From positions 1 through 14,243 of the forward strand of contig DAOVUR010000022.1 of NCBI GenBank assembly GCA_030632465.1: a DNA stretch of 14,243 nucleotides. Reading direction: 5' to 3'. The notes below the pieces were generated by a model. That model was given only the letters and a program-made list of their open reading frames with translations, had not been told where the DNA came from and ran no database searches. A program made the position numbers and the translations under genes. Positions 1-6,155 of this stretch are shown piece by piece. The DNA comes from a bacterium. Its GTDB lineage: Bacteria > Verrucomicrobiota > Kiritimatiellia > UBA8416 > CAMZLY01. Position 1 is the stretch's first letter, and the number at the start of each line of letters is the position of its first letter.

Positions 1-533
1 CAAAAGAAGCTGCCAGTAGGCAGGTGCATGCTGATTGGTCTGCGAATGAAAAAACCGCCATGGAAGCAGGGCTTGGGATGTCTTATGCCGGTAAGCGAGC
101 CATGGTCTGTATGAAACATGTGGGGCTTAACGTTGCAGCTGATGCATTTATAAATGCAGGTATGACTGGAGTGAATGGGGGCCTTTTGGTGGTTGTCGCA
201 GACGATCCATCAATGCATTCCTCTCAGAATGAGCAGGATTCAAGATTCTATGGCAAATTTGCCATGGTCCCTGTTCTGGAACCATCCAATCAGCAGGAAG
301 CCTACGATCTGACACGGTATGGTTTTGAGCTTTCTGAAAAATTCAAATTACCGGTTATGTTAAGGATAACCACCAGGTTGGCTCACTCACGTTCAGCTGT
401 CGCTGGGAAAAAGGTTCTGTCTGAAAATCCATTGAAGCTGCCCGCAGATCTGAAACAGTTTATCTTGTTGCCCAGTATTGCCCGAAAAAAATACAAATCA
501 CTATTATCTATTCAGGAGCAGCTGGTACAGTGA
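1..533 (+). pseudogene. iorA: Indolepyruvate:ferredoxin oxidoreductase alpha subunit, partial and C-terminally truncated
   Basis: The frame is open from the left window edge (first full codon at 3) to a TGA at 531-533, giving about 176 residues. The sequence is characteristic of the IorA pyrimidine-binding/PFOR-like region: SANEKTAMEAGLGMSYAG, then KHVGLNVAADAFINAG, then DDPSMHSSQNEQDSRFYGKF, then LRITTRLAHSR. IorA oxidises aryl-2-oxoacids such as indolepyruvate to aryl-acetyl-CoA with ferredoxin. Family members are roughly 550-650 residues long, with a C-terminal thiamine-diphosphate domain carrying a GDGD motif and then a ferredoxin-like domain with two 4Fe-4S clusters. None of that follows here: the frame stops shortly after LPSIARKKYKSLLSIQEQ. 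The GTG at 24 is an internal valine, not a start. No iorB follows. Identity is secure. That the gene is dead is inferred from the missing catalytic half. Confidence 0.85.
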
Positions 534-613
534 AGGAAGCAATTGCGTCCTTTAAAAATGGCGAATTAGAGAAGTCCGAAGGTGCGGATGTGGAATCGCA
601 TAATGGAATGTAA
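482..613 (+). pseudogene. Orphan C-terminal tail of a NifX/NifB-domain protein, out of frame with the iorA fragment
   Basis: In the frame offset from iorA (codons at 482, 485 and so on to TAA 611-613) the sequence reads IQITIIYSGAAGTVKEAI, then ASFKNGELEKSEGADVESHN. It lines up with the C-terminus of the intact NifX-family protein encoded just downstream (IRVVVGAPALAPSDIVTQYL, then DETLEIGGNVCDH). In both, a beta strand leads to a small-residue turn, a helix and a short His-containing tail. There is no start codon, ribosome site or N-terminal domain. The likely origin is a deletion that fused the middle of iorA to the end of a NifX-like gene, with the join near 485-515. A sequencing or assembly error is the alternative. 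The assignment rests on visual alignment only. Confidence 0.5.
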
Positions 614-652
614 GGAACGATGAAGGATGAGCAAGGAATGATGAAAAAAGGT

Positions 653-684
653 CACGGACATTGAGCGAAGCCGAAATGCCCGTG
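653..684. repeat. Hairpin repeat, copy A
   Basis: Arms CACGG (653-657) and CCGTG (680-684), then one mismatch, then CATT (659-662) and AATG (675-678), enclose the 12-nt loop GAGCGAAGCCGA. Read on the - strand the loop is TCGGCTTCGCTC, the same core as the other copies. It lies in the gap between the nifX-tail remnant and the intact nifX gene. Confidence 0.6.
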
Positions 685-696
685 TTGCATTAACCG

Positions 697-718
697 GCCC
701 TTCGGCTCCGCTCAGGGC
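697..718. repeat. Hairpin repeat, copy B
   Basis: A perfect 5-bp stem, GCCCT (697-701) with AGGGC (714-718), encloses the loop TCGGCTCCGCTC (702-713). A 19-bp stretch, 699-717, is repeated exactly at 723-741 (period 24 bp). Confidence 0.6.
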
Positions 719-722
719 AACG

Positions 723-741
723 CCTTCGGCTCCGCTCAGGG
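723..741. repeat. Hairpin repeat, copy C (direct repeat of copy B)
   Basis: It is identical over 19 bp to 699-717, with loop TCGGCTCCGCTC at 726-737 and a short CCT/AGG stem. It ends about 30 bp upstream of the nifX ribosome-binding site. Confidence 0.6.
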
Positions 742-785
742 ACCTAGTGAAATATAAAACTTAATAATACAAAAGGAGAAAAGAT

Positions 786-1124
786 ATGTTAATAGCGATA
801 CCGACAGCAGAAGGAAAGTTAGCAATGCATTTTGGGCATTGTGAGAAGTTTGCATTGATTAATGTTGATGTGGATAGTAAGAAAATATTATCTAAAGCAT
901 CGGAAGTTCCACCGCCACATGAGCCTGGTGTATTACCGAAATGGTTGGCCGAAAAGGGTGCGAATATTATTATTGCTGGTGGCATGGGGCAACGCGCGCA
1001 AGATATGTTTACTAATAATGGAATCAGAGTTGTTGTTGGTGCGCCAGCCTTAGCTCCGTCGGATATTGTAACGCAGTATCTTGATGAGACGCTTGAAATT
1101 GGCGGTAATGTATGCGATCATTAA
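786..1124 (+). CDS. NifX/NifB-domain (dinitrogenase iron-molybdenum cofactor family) protein
   Basis: A 112-residue single-domain protein of the NifX/NifB/NafY-like family. These proteins have an RNase H-like fold. In nitrogenase systems they bind Fe-S or FeMo-cofactor precursors; many stand-alone members in anaerobes have no proven role. Family signs are the start MLIAIPTAEG, the HFGHCEKF motif at residues 15-22 (usual FGH near the N-terminus), PPPHEPG near 42-48 and the IIAGGMGQRAQDMF loop near 62-75. The C-terminus is NVCDH, with possible metal ligands C110 and H112. The start is set by AAAAGGAG at 771-776, about 10 nt before the ATG. No nif structural genes are in view, so a role in nitrogen fixation should not be assumed. 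A broken relative lies just upstream (482-613), suggesting the gene was once one of a pair. Confidence 0.85.
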   Translation: MLIAIPTAEGKLAMHFGHCEKFALINVDVDSKKILSKASEVPPPHEPGVLPKWLAEKGANIIIAGGMGQRAQDMFTNNGIRVVVGAPALAPSDIVTQYLDETLEIGGNVCDH

Positions 1125-1158
1125 CGGTGTAGTTAAAACTAAATTAATGGAGTATATT

Positions 1159-1554
1159 ATGCCTAAGATTATTGATGTAACATTTCCAGGTGGAAAAAAA
1201 GTTGATGCACATTATGGTGGACGTACTGTATGTACGGATCAGTCGGTAAAGAATGGTGGTGATGCGTCTGCACCTGAGCCGTTTGATCTGTTTTTTGTTT
1301 CGCTAGCAACATGTGTTGGTATTTATGCGCTTGAGTTTTGTGATGCACGTAAATTGAACACTGATAAGTTGGCTGTTCAGATGATTGCTGATTTTGATCG
1401 TGAGGTGAAACGTTATACTGAAGTTAAGTTTATTTTAACGCTTCCTGATGATTTTCCTGAGAAATATATAAAAGCAATTACGAAGACAGTTAACTTATGC
1501 ACTGTTAAAAAGCATATTATGAATGCACCTAACTTCGAAGTTGAGATAGTGTAA
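1159..1554 (+). CDS. OsmC/Ohr-family protein
   Basis: A 131-residue OsmC-like protein. Members are usually thiol peroxidases that reduce organic hydroperoxides with a pair of cysteines. The family pattern is visible: APEPFDLFFVSLATCVG with C52 at the start of the central helix, and NLCTVKKHI with C114 as the second conserved cysteine. The N-terminal strand FPGGKKVDAHYGG also fits. The frame is open from 1081, but that ATG is inside nifX. I chose ATG 1159 because GGAG at 1149-1152 sits 6 nt before it and the family begins at this point. ATG 1147 (four more residues) is possible. It lies 34 bp after nifX on the same strand, so the two are probably co-transcribed. The subfamily (YhfA-like rather than classical OsmC or Ohr) is uncertain. 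Confidence 0.8.
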   Translation: MPKIIDVTFPGGKKVDAHYGGRTVCTDQSVKNGGDASAPEPFDLFFVSLATCVGIYALEFCDARKLNTDKLAVQMIADFDREVKRYTEVKFILTLPDDFPEKYIKAITKTVNLCTVKKHIMNAPNFEVEIV

Positions 1555-1581
1555 TAATTAAATAATTTCCACATAGATGCA

Positions 1582-1601
1582 CCAGTTCGACAAGCTCATG
1601 G
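1582..1601. repeat. Degenerate hairpin repeat, copy D
   Basis: CCA (1582-1584) and TGG (1599-1601) flank the 12-nt loop TTCGACAAGCTC with one mismatched pair. The loop is a variant of the core in the other copies. It lies between the OsmC-family gene and the metallo-beta-lactamase-fold gene. Confidence 0.35.
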
Positions 1602-1634
1602 CAGGTAGGGTGCAGAGGATAAAAAGAAGTAATA

Positions 1635-2312
1635 ATGAATGTTAAAATAGTGTATGATAATCAAGAGAGGCATGGGTTTCAGCATGGCTGGGGTTTTTCT
1701 GTGCTGGTTAATGATTCTCTTTTGTTTGATATGGGTGAAGACGATGTTTCTTTACGTGCAAACTTAGCTCAGTTTAATATTGAGCTATCGCAGATAATGG
1801 AGGTGGCTTTGTCTCATGAAGACTGGGATCATATTGGCGGATTGGATCTGTTAGCTGATATGCCATCTGTCACAGCGGTATATGTACCGAAGGCATTTTC
1901 TTTGGAGATAAGAGATAAGATAGAGAAGTTGCGGCCTGGTGTGAGGATTGTTGATGTGTATAAAGAGGCTGTTGAGATGGAGTCTGGTGCAATTATGACT
2001 CCACAGCTTACTGGTGGTAGGAAGCGAAAAAAAGAGATATCACTGCTGCTTAAGACCAAACATGGTGTAGCATTAATAACAGGTTGCGCTCATCCTGGCT
2101 TGACGAGAATTATCAGGCAGGCTAGGAAGATAGGGAAGTTGCAGGCTGTGATTGGTGGATTTCATGGTTTTTGGAATTTACCAGCTTTACAAGGAGTAAA
2201 GTTGATTGTGGCTACACACTGCACAAAACGTAAGACAGCTATATTGGCGCGTTATCCTACTCAGGCCCGTGCTGGTGCCGCTGGTATGGAGCTGGATCTG
2301 TCTGGGCTGTAG
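1635..2312 (+). CDS. Metallo-beta-lactamase-fold hydrolase
   Basis: A 225-residue protein of the metallo-beta-lactamase superfamily. It resembles the branch annotated as 7,8-dihydropterin-6-methyl-4-(ribofuranosyl)aminobenzene 5'-phosphate synthase-like. Visible motifs are GWGFSVLV and LLFDMGED (residues 29-36, strand and aspartate), ALSHEDWDHIGGL (58-70) as motif 2, LITGCAHPGL (148-156) with His153, IGGFHGFW (173-180) with His177, and VATHCT (192-197) with His195. Motif 2 is usually HxHxDH; here it is H61-E-D63-W-D65-H66, with Asp in place of the second His. Metal binding is likely, but the substrate is unknown. The protein is shorter than the pterin-synthase-like enzymes I recall. The ribosome site before ATG 1635 is weak (AAGAAG). 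The 80-bp gap from the OsmC-family gene holds a hairpin repeat, so co-transcription is possible but not certain. Confidence 0.75.
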   Translation: MNVKIVYDNQERHGFQHGWGFSVLVNDSLLFDMGEDDVSLRANLAQFNIELSQIMEVALSHEDWDHIGGLDLLADMPSVTAVYVPKAFSLEIRDKIEKLRPGVRIVDVYKEAVEMESGAIMTPQLTGGRKRKKEISLLLKTKHGVALITGCAHPGLTRIIRQARKIGKLQAVIGGFHGFWNLPALQGVKLIVATHCTKRKTAILARYPTQARAGAAGMELDLSGL

Positions 2313-2341
2313 TCTGCTCTTGTCATTTGTGAGGTAGGGGG

Positions 2342-2497
2342 ATGAGGTTTTGTTGTGCCCCTTACTATTCAGGCCCCCTTCATGGAGTCTTACCCTTCGC
2401 CGTGGGCGATTTTATCGATCTTGCGACAGGGAAAAATCATCTAATTCAAATAGATAGAGTTATTTTTTCTATTGCTCCTATAAGATTCAGCAGGTAG
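2342..2497 (+). CDS. Possible small ORF, 51 residues, unrecognised
   Basis: ATG 2342 to TAG 2495-2497 encodes 51 residues. GAGGT at 2331-2335 sits 6 nt before the ATG, a plausible ribosome-binding site. The N-terminal part uses more GC-rich codons than the flanking genes. The central DFIDLATGKNHLIQIDRV has a faint look of the N-terminal region of some IS5/IS1182-type transposases. It could therefore be the start of a decayed transposase, a real small protein, or chance. It is one of only two protein-like signals in the gap 2313-2576. Confidence 0.2.
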   Translation: MRFCCAPYYSGPLHGVLPFAVGDFIDLATGKNHLIQIDRVIFSIAPIRFSR

Positions 2498-2545
2498 ACT
2501 CTTTTTTGTTTGATGGCAGTGAAATGTTCCAGTTATATGGATAAT

Positions 2546-2551
2546 TATAAT
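2546..2551 (+). promoter_or_regulatory. Possible -10 element for trpA
   Basis: A TATAAT hexamer lies 25 bp before the trpA ATG, but no convincing -35 hexamer is seen 16-18 bp upstream. It is included because trpA is the first recognised gene after a 264-bp gap. Confidence 0.25.
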
Positions 2552-2576
2552 TTACAAGTGGTAAAAGGTGATTTAG

Positions 2577-3356
2577 ATGGAAGTTAATAGAATATCGAAA
2601 AAGTTTAAAGAGCTGAAAGCAGCTGGTAGGAAAGGGTTTGTTGGCTATTTGACTGCTGGTGACCCTGATATTGCGACATCAGAGGCCAATATTAGGGAGG
2701 CACTTGATAATGGACTGGATATTTTGGAGTTGGGAATACCTTTTTCTGACCCGACGGCTGATGGCCCCACAATTCAATCTGCGGCACAGCGGGCGTTGGC
2801 ATCAGGAATGACGCTTAAGAAGTCACTTGAATTAGTTGCTAGCTTAAGAAAAGATTATGATACTCCGATTATCTTATTTGGGTATGCTAACCCATTTTTC
2901 CACTATGGTTATAAGGAGCTTTGCGCAGATGCTGTGGCAGCTGGTGCTGATGGTATTCTGGTGGTTGATGTTCCGTTTGGTAGTGATGATGAATTTAGAG
3001 CCGAAATGCGGGCGAGTGGGTTATGTTCCATTCCTCTGATTGCGCCTACAACACCTGAATCGCGTGCAAAAGAGATTTTGGCAGAAGCTGATGGGTTTGT
3101 ATATTATATCATGGTATGTGGCGTAACGGGGGCAAGAGTTGAGGTTGCGGATGATATTAGTGAGCATATTAAGATGTTACGTGACTGTACCGAGCTGCCA
3201 ATAGCGGTTGGTTTTGGTATAAGTAATGGTGAGCAGGCTAGTGTAGCGGCAAAAGAGGCGGATGCTGTTGTGGTAGGGAGCGCCTTGGTACGTGCTGCAG
3301 CTGAAGGTTCACTAAAGGGGTTGGTTACTGAAATCAGTGAAGTGCTTGCAAAATAA
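2577..3356 (+). CDS. trpA: Tryptophan synthase alpha subunit
   Basis: A 259-residue TIM barrel that cleaves indole-3-glycerol phosphate to indole and glyceraldehyde 3-phosphate. The indole is channelled to TrpB in the alpha2beta2 complex. Diagnostic sequences are FVGYLTAGDPD (21-31), LELGIPFSDPTADGPTIQSA (50-69), PLIAPTTP, YYIMVCGVTGAR and VGFGIS. The catalytic acids correspond to E51 and D62 (Glu49 and Asp60 in the E. coli enzyme). The length is normal, and AAAGGTG at 2564-2570 precedes ATG 2577. All signs are of a functional enzyme. No trpB or other trp gene is adjacent: upstream is a metallo-beta-lactamase-fold gene and downstream a convergent pilin-like gene. The trp genes must therefore be dispersed if the pathway is complete. 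The cysteine in MVCGVTG replaces a residue that is more often small or Thr. Confidence 0.95.
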   Translation: MEVNRISKKFKELKAAGRKGFVGYLTAGDPDIATSEANIREALDNGLDILELGIPFSDPTADGPTIQSAAQRALASGMTLKKSLELVASLRKDYDTPIILFGYANPFFHYGYKELCADAVAAGADGILVVDVPFGSDDEFRAEMRASGLCSIPLIAPTTPESRAKEILAEADGFVYYIMVCGVTGARVEVADDISEHIKMLRDCTELPIAVGFGISNGEQASVAAKEADAVVVGSALVRAAAEGSLKGLVTEISEVLAK

Positions 3357-3376
3357 TTACGGATTACGGATTACGA
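3356..3376. repeat. Short tandem repeat, ATTACGG x3
   Basis: Three 7-bp units (ATTACGG, ATTACGG, ATTACGA) start at the last base of the trpA stop codon. The rest of the gap 3377-3540 shows no gene; a weakly repeat-like TTTGGCAAGCTCA at 3421-3433 may be a worn copy of the hairpin-repeat core. Confidence 0.4.
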
Positions 3377-3540
3377 GTTATAAAAACATGACCTACAATA
3401 ATAACAAAATCTATAGCTAGTTTGGCAAGCTCAAGATAGGCTAGTTGCAATCTAGCACACTCATAGGCGTATTTTCTTATATACAGCAAATCTTGAGTAT
3501 GTAGAGTTGGACATCTCGGCCAAATAGCTCTATATAAAAT

Positions 3541-3568
3541 AAAAGCCCCGGTTTTTACCGAGGCTTTT
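3541..3568. terminator. Bidirectional intrinsic terminator between trpA and the pilin-like gene
   Basis: AAAAGCC (3541-3547) plus CGGT (3549-3552) pair with ACCG (3557-3560) plus GGCTTTT (3562-3568) around a TTTT loop, with one mismatch. Each strand ends the stem in a T run. It lies 25 bp past the pilin-like gene stop on the - strand and also in the path of trpA transcription on the + strand. Confidence 0.8.
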
Positions 3569-3592
3569 ATTGTTTATACTTAGAAAACTAAC

Positions 3593-3946
3593 TTAGTTTG
3601 CTAACGCATGTCCCTGAGCTGCAGCAAGTGAGCATACAGGATTCGAGCTAATTACGCCATATGTATATGTTCCGCCAGCTGGACATGTAGGTGTATCGCC
3701 TTTGATATACTCATTCACGCCGTTAGTACCAGTAGTCACAACATCGGCACCTGATACTTTCTTTTCTGCCAATGCCCACTGTTCTTTAGCACTATCAATC
3801 TGACGTAGATTGTTAATACATGCGTTCTTCTGTGAAGTTGAACGAGCTTTTACGAACGATGGGATAGCAATAGCGGCTAATAGACCAATAATAGCTACAA
3901 CGATCATGATTTCTACTAGTGTGAAACCTTCATTTCTCTTTTTCAT
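3593..3946 (-). CDS. Type IV pilin-like / GspG-like pseudopilin
   Basis: A 117-residue type IV pilin-like protein. The short leader MKKRNEG is followed by FTLVEIMIVVAIIGLLAAIA, giving a prepilin peptidase site between G7 and F8 and the conserved Glu at mature position 5. The hydrophobic N-terminal helix (8-29) anchors the precursor and packs the fibre core. The amphipathic helix with ARSTSQKNACINNLRQI follows. A Cys pair in the C-terminal part (C88 and C105) could form a disulfide-bounded loop; C43 is in the helix. The length suits a minor pilin or GspG-like pseudopilin. Whether it is the major pilin of a type IV pilus or part of a type II secretion system cannot be told from sequence alone. 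AGGAG lies about 8 nt before the ATG. Transcription probably starts at the sigma-54 promoter at 4011-4026 and ends at the terminator at 3541-3568, making a single-gene unit. Confidence 0.9.
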   Translation of the reverse strand: MKKRNEGFTLVEIMIVVAIIGLLAAIAIPSFVKARSTSQKNACINNLRQIDSAKEQWALAEKKVSGADVVTTGTNGVNEYIKGDTPTCPAGGTYTYGVISSNPVCSLAAAQGHALAN

Positions 3947-4010
3947 CGCATTTCTCCTTTTGGTTAGTGGGCTGCGAACTCGCCCTATTAAAAAAACTTA
4001 ACTCATATAT

Positions 4011-4026
4011 AGCAGTGAGTGTGCCA
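4011..4026 (-). promoter_or_regulatory. Sigma-54 (-24/-12) promoter of the pilin-like gene
   Basis: On the - strand the sequence is TGGCACACTCACTGCT. It matches the TGGCAC-N5-TTGCW consensus with the invariant GG and GC exactly 12 bp apart and one deviation (C for the first T of TTGC). Transcription would start near 4000, giving a leader of about 54 nt before ATG 3946. A sigma-54 activator gene (4584-5948) lies just upstream on the same strand, as expected for PilR-controlled pilin genes. Confidence 0.8.
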
Positions 4027-4068
4027 ACCTGCTTTTTAAACTATTTTAAAAATAAGAAAAGGTGAGAA

Positions 4069-4257
4069 ATGAGTAAAAACTACGATAAAATCCAGTTTTA
4101 TCTCTTTTTTGTGGCTTTTAGTGTATTGGTCGGTAAAATAATATCAATAATGAGAAGAGATTTCTCGTGGATGCGATGGGTATTCTCATTAATGACTTTA
4201 GATTTAGCGGTAAATGCTACTATTCTCATCGGTGAGATGGAGTTGTGTTGGTTGTAA
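4069..4257 (+). CDS. Possible small membrane protein, 62 residues
   Basis: ATG 4069 is preceded by a good ribosome site (AAAAGGTGAG at 4057-4066), close to the one used by trpA. The product has two hydrophobic stretches, around residues 11-27 (YLFFVAFSVLVGKIISI) and 35-56 (WVFSLMTLDLAVNATILI), separated by a basic RRDFSW linker. That is the look of a small two-pass membrane peptide. It is transcribed away from the pilin-like gene and overlaps the place where an activator would bind upstream of the pilin sigma-54 promoter. No family recognised. It may be a real gene or a chance ORF in regulatory DNA. Confidence 0.35.
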   Translation: MSKNYDKIQFYLFFVAFSVLVGKIISIMRRDFSWMRWVFSLMTLDLAVNATILIGEMELCWL

Positions 4258-4388
4258 AGGGCTGTTTCTGGCTATGCCTCCTTTGTACTTTTCGGATTTT
4301 GTGCCAGAAGTAATGTATAAAAGATTATGATTACGATTATGAGTAGGATGAAAAATATGCAGGGATGGTGTCTTTAGCAGTGACTATG

Positions 4389-4530
4389 CACTAGAGGCAC
4401 TTGCAAAACCCCTACGACCTTGTGTCGTGGGTGAATAAGATTGCTTATAAAATGCATATTTTATCAAGAAATCTTTCGTTCCAATGACACGCGGTCAATG
4501 GGGACGATAGTTTTGCAAGCGCCTCACTAG
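4389..4530. mobile_element. MITE-like element with 15-bp TIRs and CACTAG direct repeat
   Basis: The element spans 4395-4524 (130 bp). Left end AGGCACTTGCAAAAC (4395-4409) and right end GTTTTGCAAGCGCCT (4510-4524) are inverted repeats matching at 14 of 15 positions. Identical CACTAG hexamers flank it at 4389-4394 and 4525-4530, consistent with a target-site duplication. It holds no ORF. Inside are a hairpin around 4413-4430 (ACGAC/GTCGT) and a near-palindrome around ATGCAT at 4453-4458. The features are those of a non-autonomous miniature element mobilised by a transposase elsewhere; the family is not identified. It occupies most of the gap 4258-4583, which otherwise holds only a GATTAY-type triplet repeat at 4323-4340. 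Confidence 0.75.
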
Positions 4531-4583
4531 TTAAGCTTTTGGCGAATAGGTAGGTGTGATCGCGGTGTGATATGGTCGTAGTG

Positions 4584-5948
4584 CTACTCAGTTAATTTGC
4601 GGTATAGTGTTGCGAGGCTTACTTGTAGAATTTCAGCAGCTTTCTCTTTATCGCCATCATTCTGAGCTAATACTTGCTTGAGATACTGTTTCTCTTGAGT
4701 TTTAAGGAACTCTTTTAGTGGTTGTGGCGAGTTACTATTTGCTTGATTTATGTTTCCAGAGAGCGATGAGTTTGCAGTGATCTCTGCATTCACTATTCTA
4801 GCTGGAAAATTATTTAGTTCGATCTTATTATTATCAGCAAAAGTGGTGGCATGTTTTACGGCATTCTCTAATTCTCTGATATTTCCAGGCCACGAATATG
4901 ATTCTAGTGCTAGCATTGCTTCTGGAGTAATAGATGGTGGGTCGATATTTTCTGGTGTATCTTTATGTAGAAAGTGCATGACAAGTGGTAGGATATCGTC
5001 AGGTCTTTCCCGTAATGGTTTAATATTGATAGGGATTACACTGAAGCGGTAGTATAGATCTTCTCTAAAGGTGCCATCTTTGATTAGCTGTTCTAGCGGT
5101 ACATTTGTGGCAGCAAGAACTCTAGCATCTATTTTGACGGTTGTATTGCTACCCACGGCTCTAACTTCTTTTTCTTGCAAGACACGAAGGAGTTTTCCTT
5201 GCATGGCGAGCGGGATGGAGCCCACTTCATCTAAAAAGATGGTGCCGCCATTTGCTGCTTCAAAAAGACCTACTTTATCGTGTGATGCACCAGTAAATGA
5301 GCCTTTTGTATGTCCAAACATCTCTGATTCTAGTAGTGCTTCAGGCAGTGCAGCACAGTTGACGGCGAGAAACTCTCCTTTACGGTTGCTGTAAGAGTGA
5401 ATAGCTTTTGCTACTAGTTCTTTTCCCGTACCACTTTCGCCGGTTATAAGGACTGTGGTGTTGGATGGAGCCACTTTTTTAATCATTTCGCAGGCATTTT
5501 GCATTGCGGCACTTTCTGCGATAATGTTTTCTATATGGTGGCGGCTATCGAGCTGTTTTTTTAATGATGCATTTTCGGAGAGTGCATTACTGAACTCAAG
5601 TGCTCGCTCAATGGTTATTAGTAGTTCATCAACTTTAAAAGGCTTTGTGACAAAATCAAATGCTCCTAGTTTTAGTGCATCAATGGCTGTTTCGACAGAT
5701 CCATAGGCTGTAAGCATGATCGTGGTGAGAGGTTGAGGTTTAGCACGAGCAATCTTTAGAAGTTCCATTCCGTTAACGGGGGTCATCCGGATGTCAGATA
5801 GTAGCAGATCAAAATCATCTGACATCAGGTATTCTTTGGCTTTTTCACCGTCATTAACAGGTTCTACATCATAACCTTCGGCTCTGAGGAGGGTGCTTAG
5901 TACGCTTAAAATACTGGGTTCATCATCAATAAGTAAAATGCGGGCCAT
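4584..5948 (-). CDS. pilR: Sigma-54-dependent response regulator, PilR/NtrC type
   Basis: A 454-residue activator with the three standard parts. The receiver domain (1-115) has the acidic pair D8/D9, phospho-acceptor D52 in LLLSDIRM, T80 and K102. The AAA+ domain (about 140-370) has Walker A GESGTGKE (170-177), the sigma-54 contact loop GSFTGA (216-221; the usual form is GAFTGA), Walker B GTIFLDEVG (235-243) and the arginine-rich YYRFSVIPINIKPLRERPDD. The Fis-type helix-turn-helix is at the end (EKAAEILQVSLATLYRKL). Such proteins, once phosphorylated, remodel sigma-54 RNA polymerase at -24/-12 promoters. Two such promoters flank this gene, one for the pilin-like gene and one for pilB-pilC. 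The symbol is given from this context; the sequence alone says only NtrC family. No sensor kinase (PilS) is in the window. The ATG at 5948 has only a weak ribosome site (AAGGGA, about 12 nt away). Confidence 0.9.
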   Translation of the reverse strand: MARILLIDDEPSILSVLSTLLRAEGYDVEPVNDGEKAKEYLMSDDFDLLLSDIRMTPVNGMELLKIARAKPQPLTTIMLTAYGSVETAIDALKLGAFDFVTKPFKVDELLITIERALEFSNALSENASLKKQLDSRHHIENIIAESAAMQNACEMIKKVAPSNTTVLITGESGTGKELVAKAIHSYSNRKGEFLAVNCAALPEALLESEMFGHTKGSFTGASHDKVGLFEAANGGTIFLDEVGSIPLAMQGKLLRVLQEKEVRAVGSNTTVKIDARVLAATNVPLEQLIKDGTFREDLYYRFSVIPINIKPLRERPDDILPLVMHFLHKDTPENIDPPSITPEAMLALESYSWPGNIRELENAVKHATTFADNNKIELNNFPARIVNAEITANSSLSGNINQANSNSPQPLKEFLKTQEKQYLKQVLAQNDGDKEKAAEILQVSLATLYRKLTE

Positions 5949-6115
5949 GGTTCTATATTCCCTTTATAATATTATCTGCTCTATACTTACATGAATAGTA
6001 CAGTTATAGGGTTTGATATGTAAAGTTGTTTTTTCTCATTTTTAATAATAAGTGTCAAAAGGCACGGTTTGGATATTGAAATGTTGAGGTTTTGTTTTGT
6101 CTAGGAATACGGTAT

Positions 6116-6155
6116 GCAATCGGGACATTTCGGCTACGCTCAATGACCCGATTGC
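6116..6155. repeat. Hairpin repeat, copy E
   Basis: A perfect 9-bp stem GCAATCGGG (6116-6124) with CCCGATTGC (6147-6155), one A/A mismatch, then CATT with AATG, encloses the loop TCGGCTACGCTC. The inner 20 bp match copy A at 653-684 except at two positions, but the outer stem is entirely different in sequence and still self-complementary. It lies between pilC and pilR. The rest of the gap 5949-6115 shows no gene. Confidence 0.7.

Noticed and set aside
1599..1614. TGGCAGGTAGGGTGCA upstream of the metallo-beta-lactamase-fold gene, with sigma-54-like GG/GC spacing.
   Set aside because: The spacing fits, but the -24 block lacks the final C and the -12 block is GTGC. It also overlaps a degenerate hairpin repeat and would leave almost no leader before ATG 1635. 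Likely coincidence.
4323..4340. GATTAY hexamer repeated three times.
   Set aside because: Too short and simple to call a feature beyond a mention. It resembles the ATTACGG repeat after trpA, but the link is weak.
5071..5394. Series of + strand ORFs opposite pilR (4750-5706).
   Set aside because: All are antisense to a conserved AAA+ domain, lack ribosome sites and have Ser/Ala-rich low-information translations.
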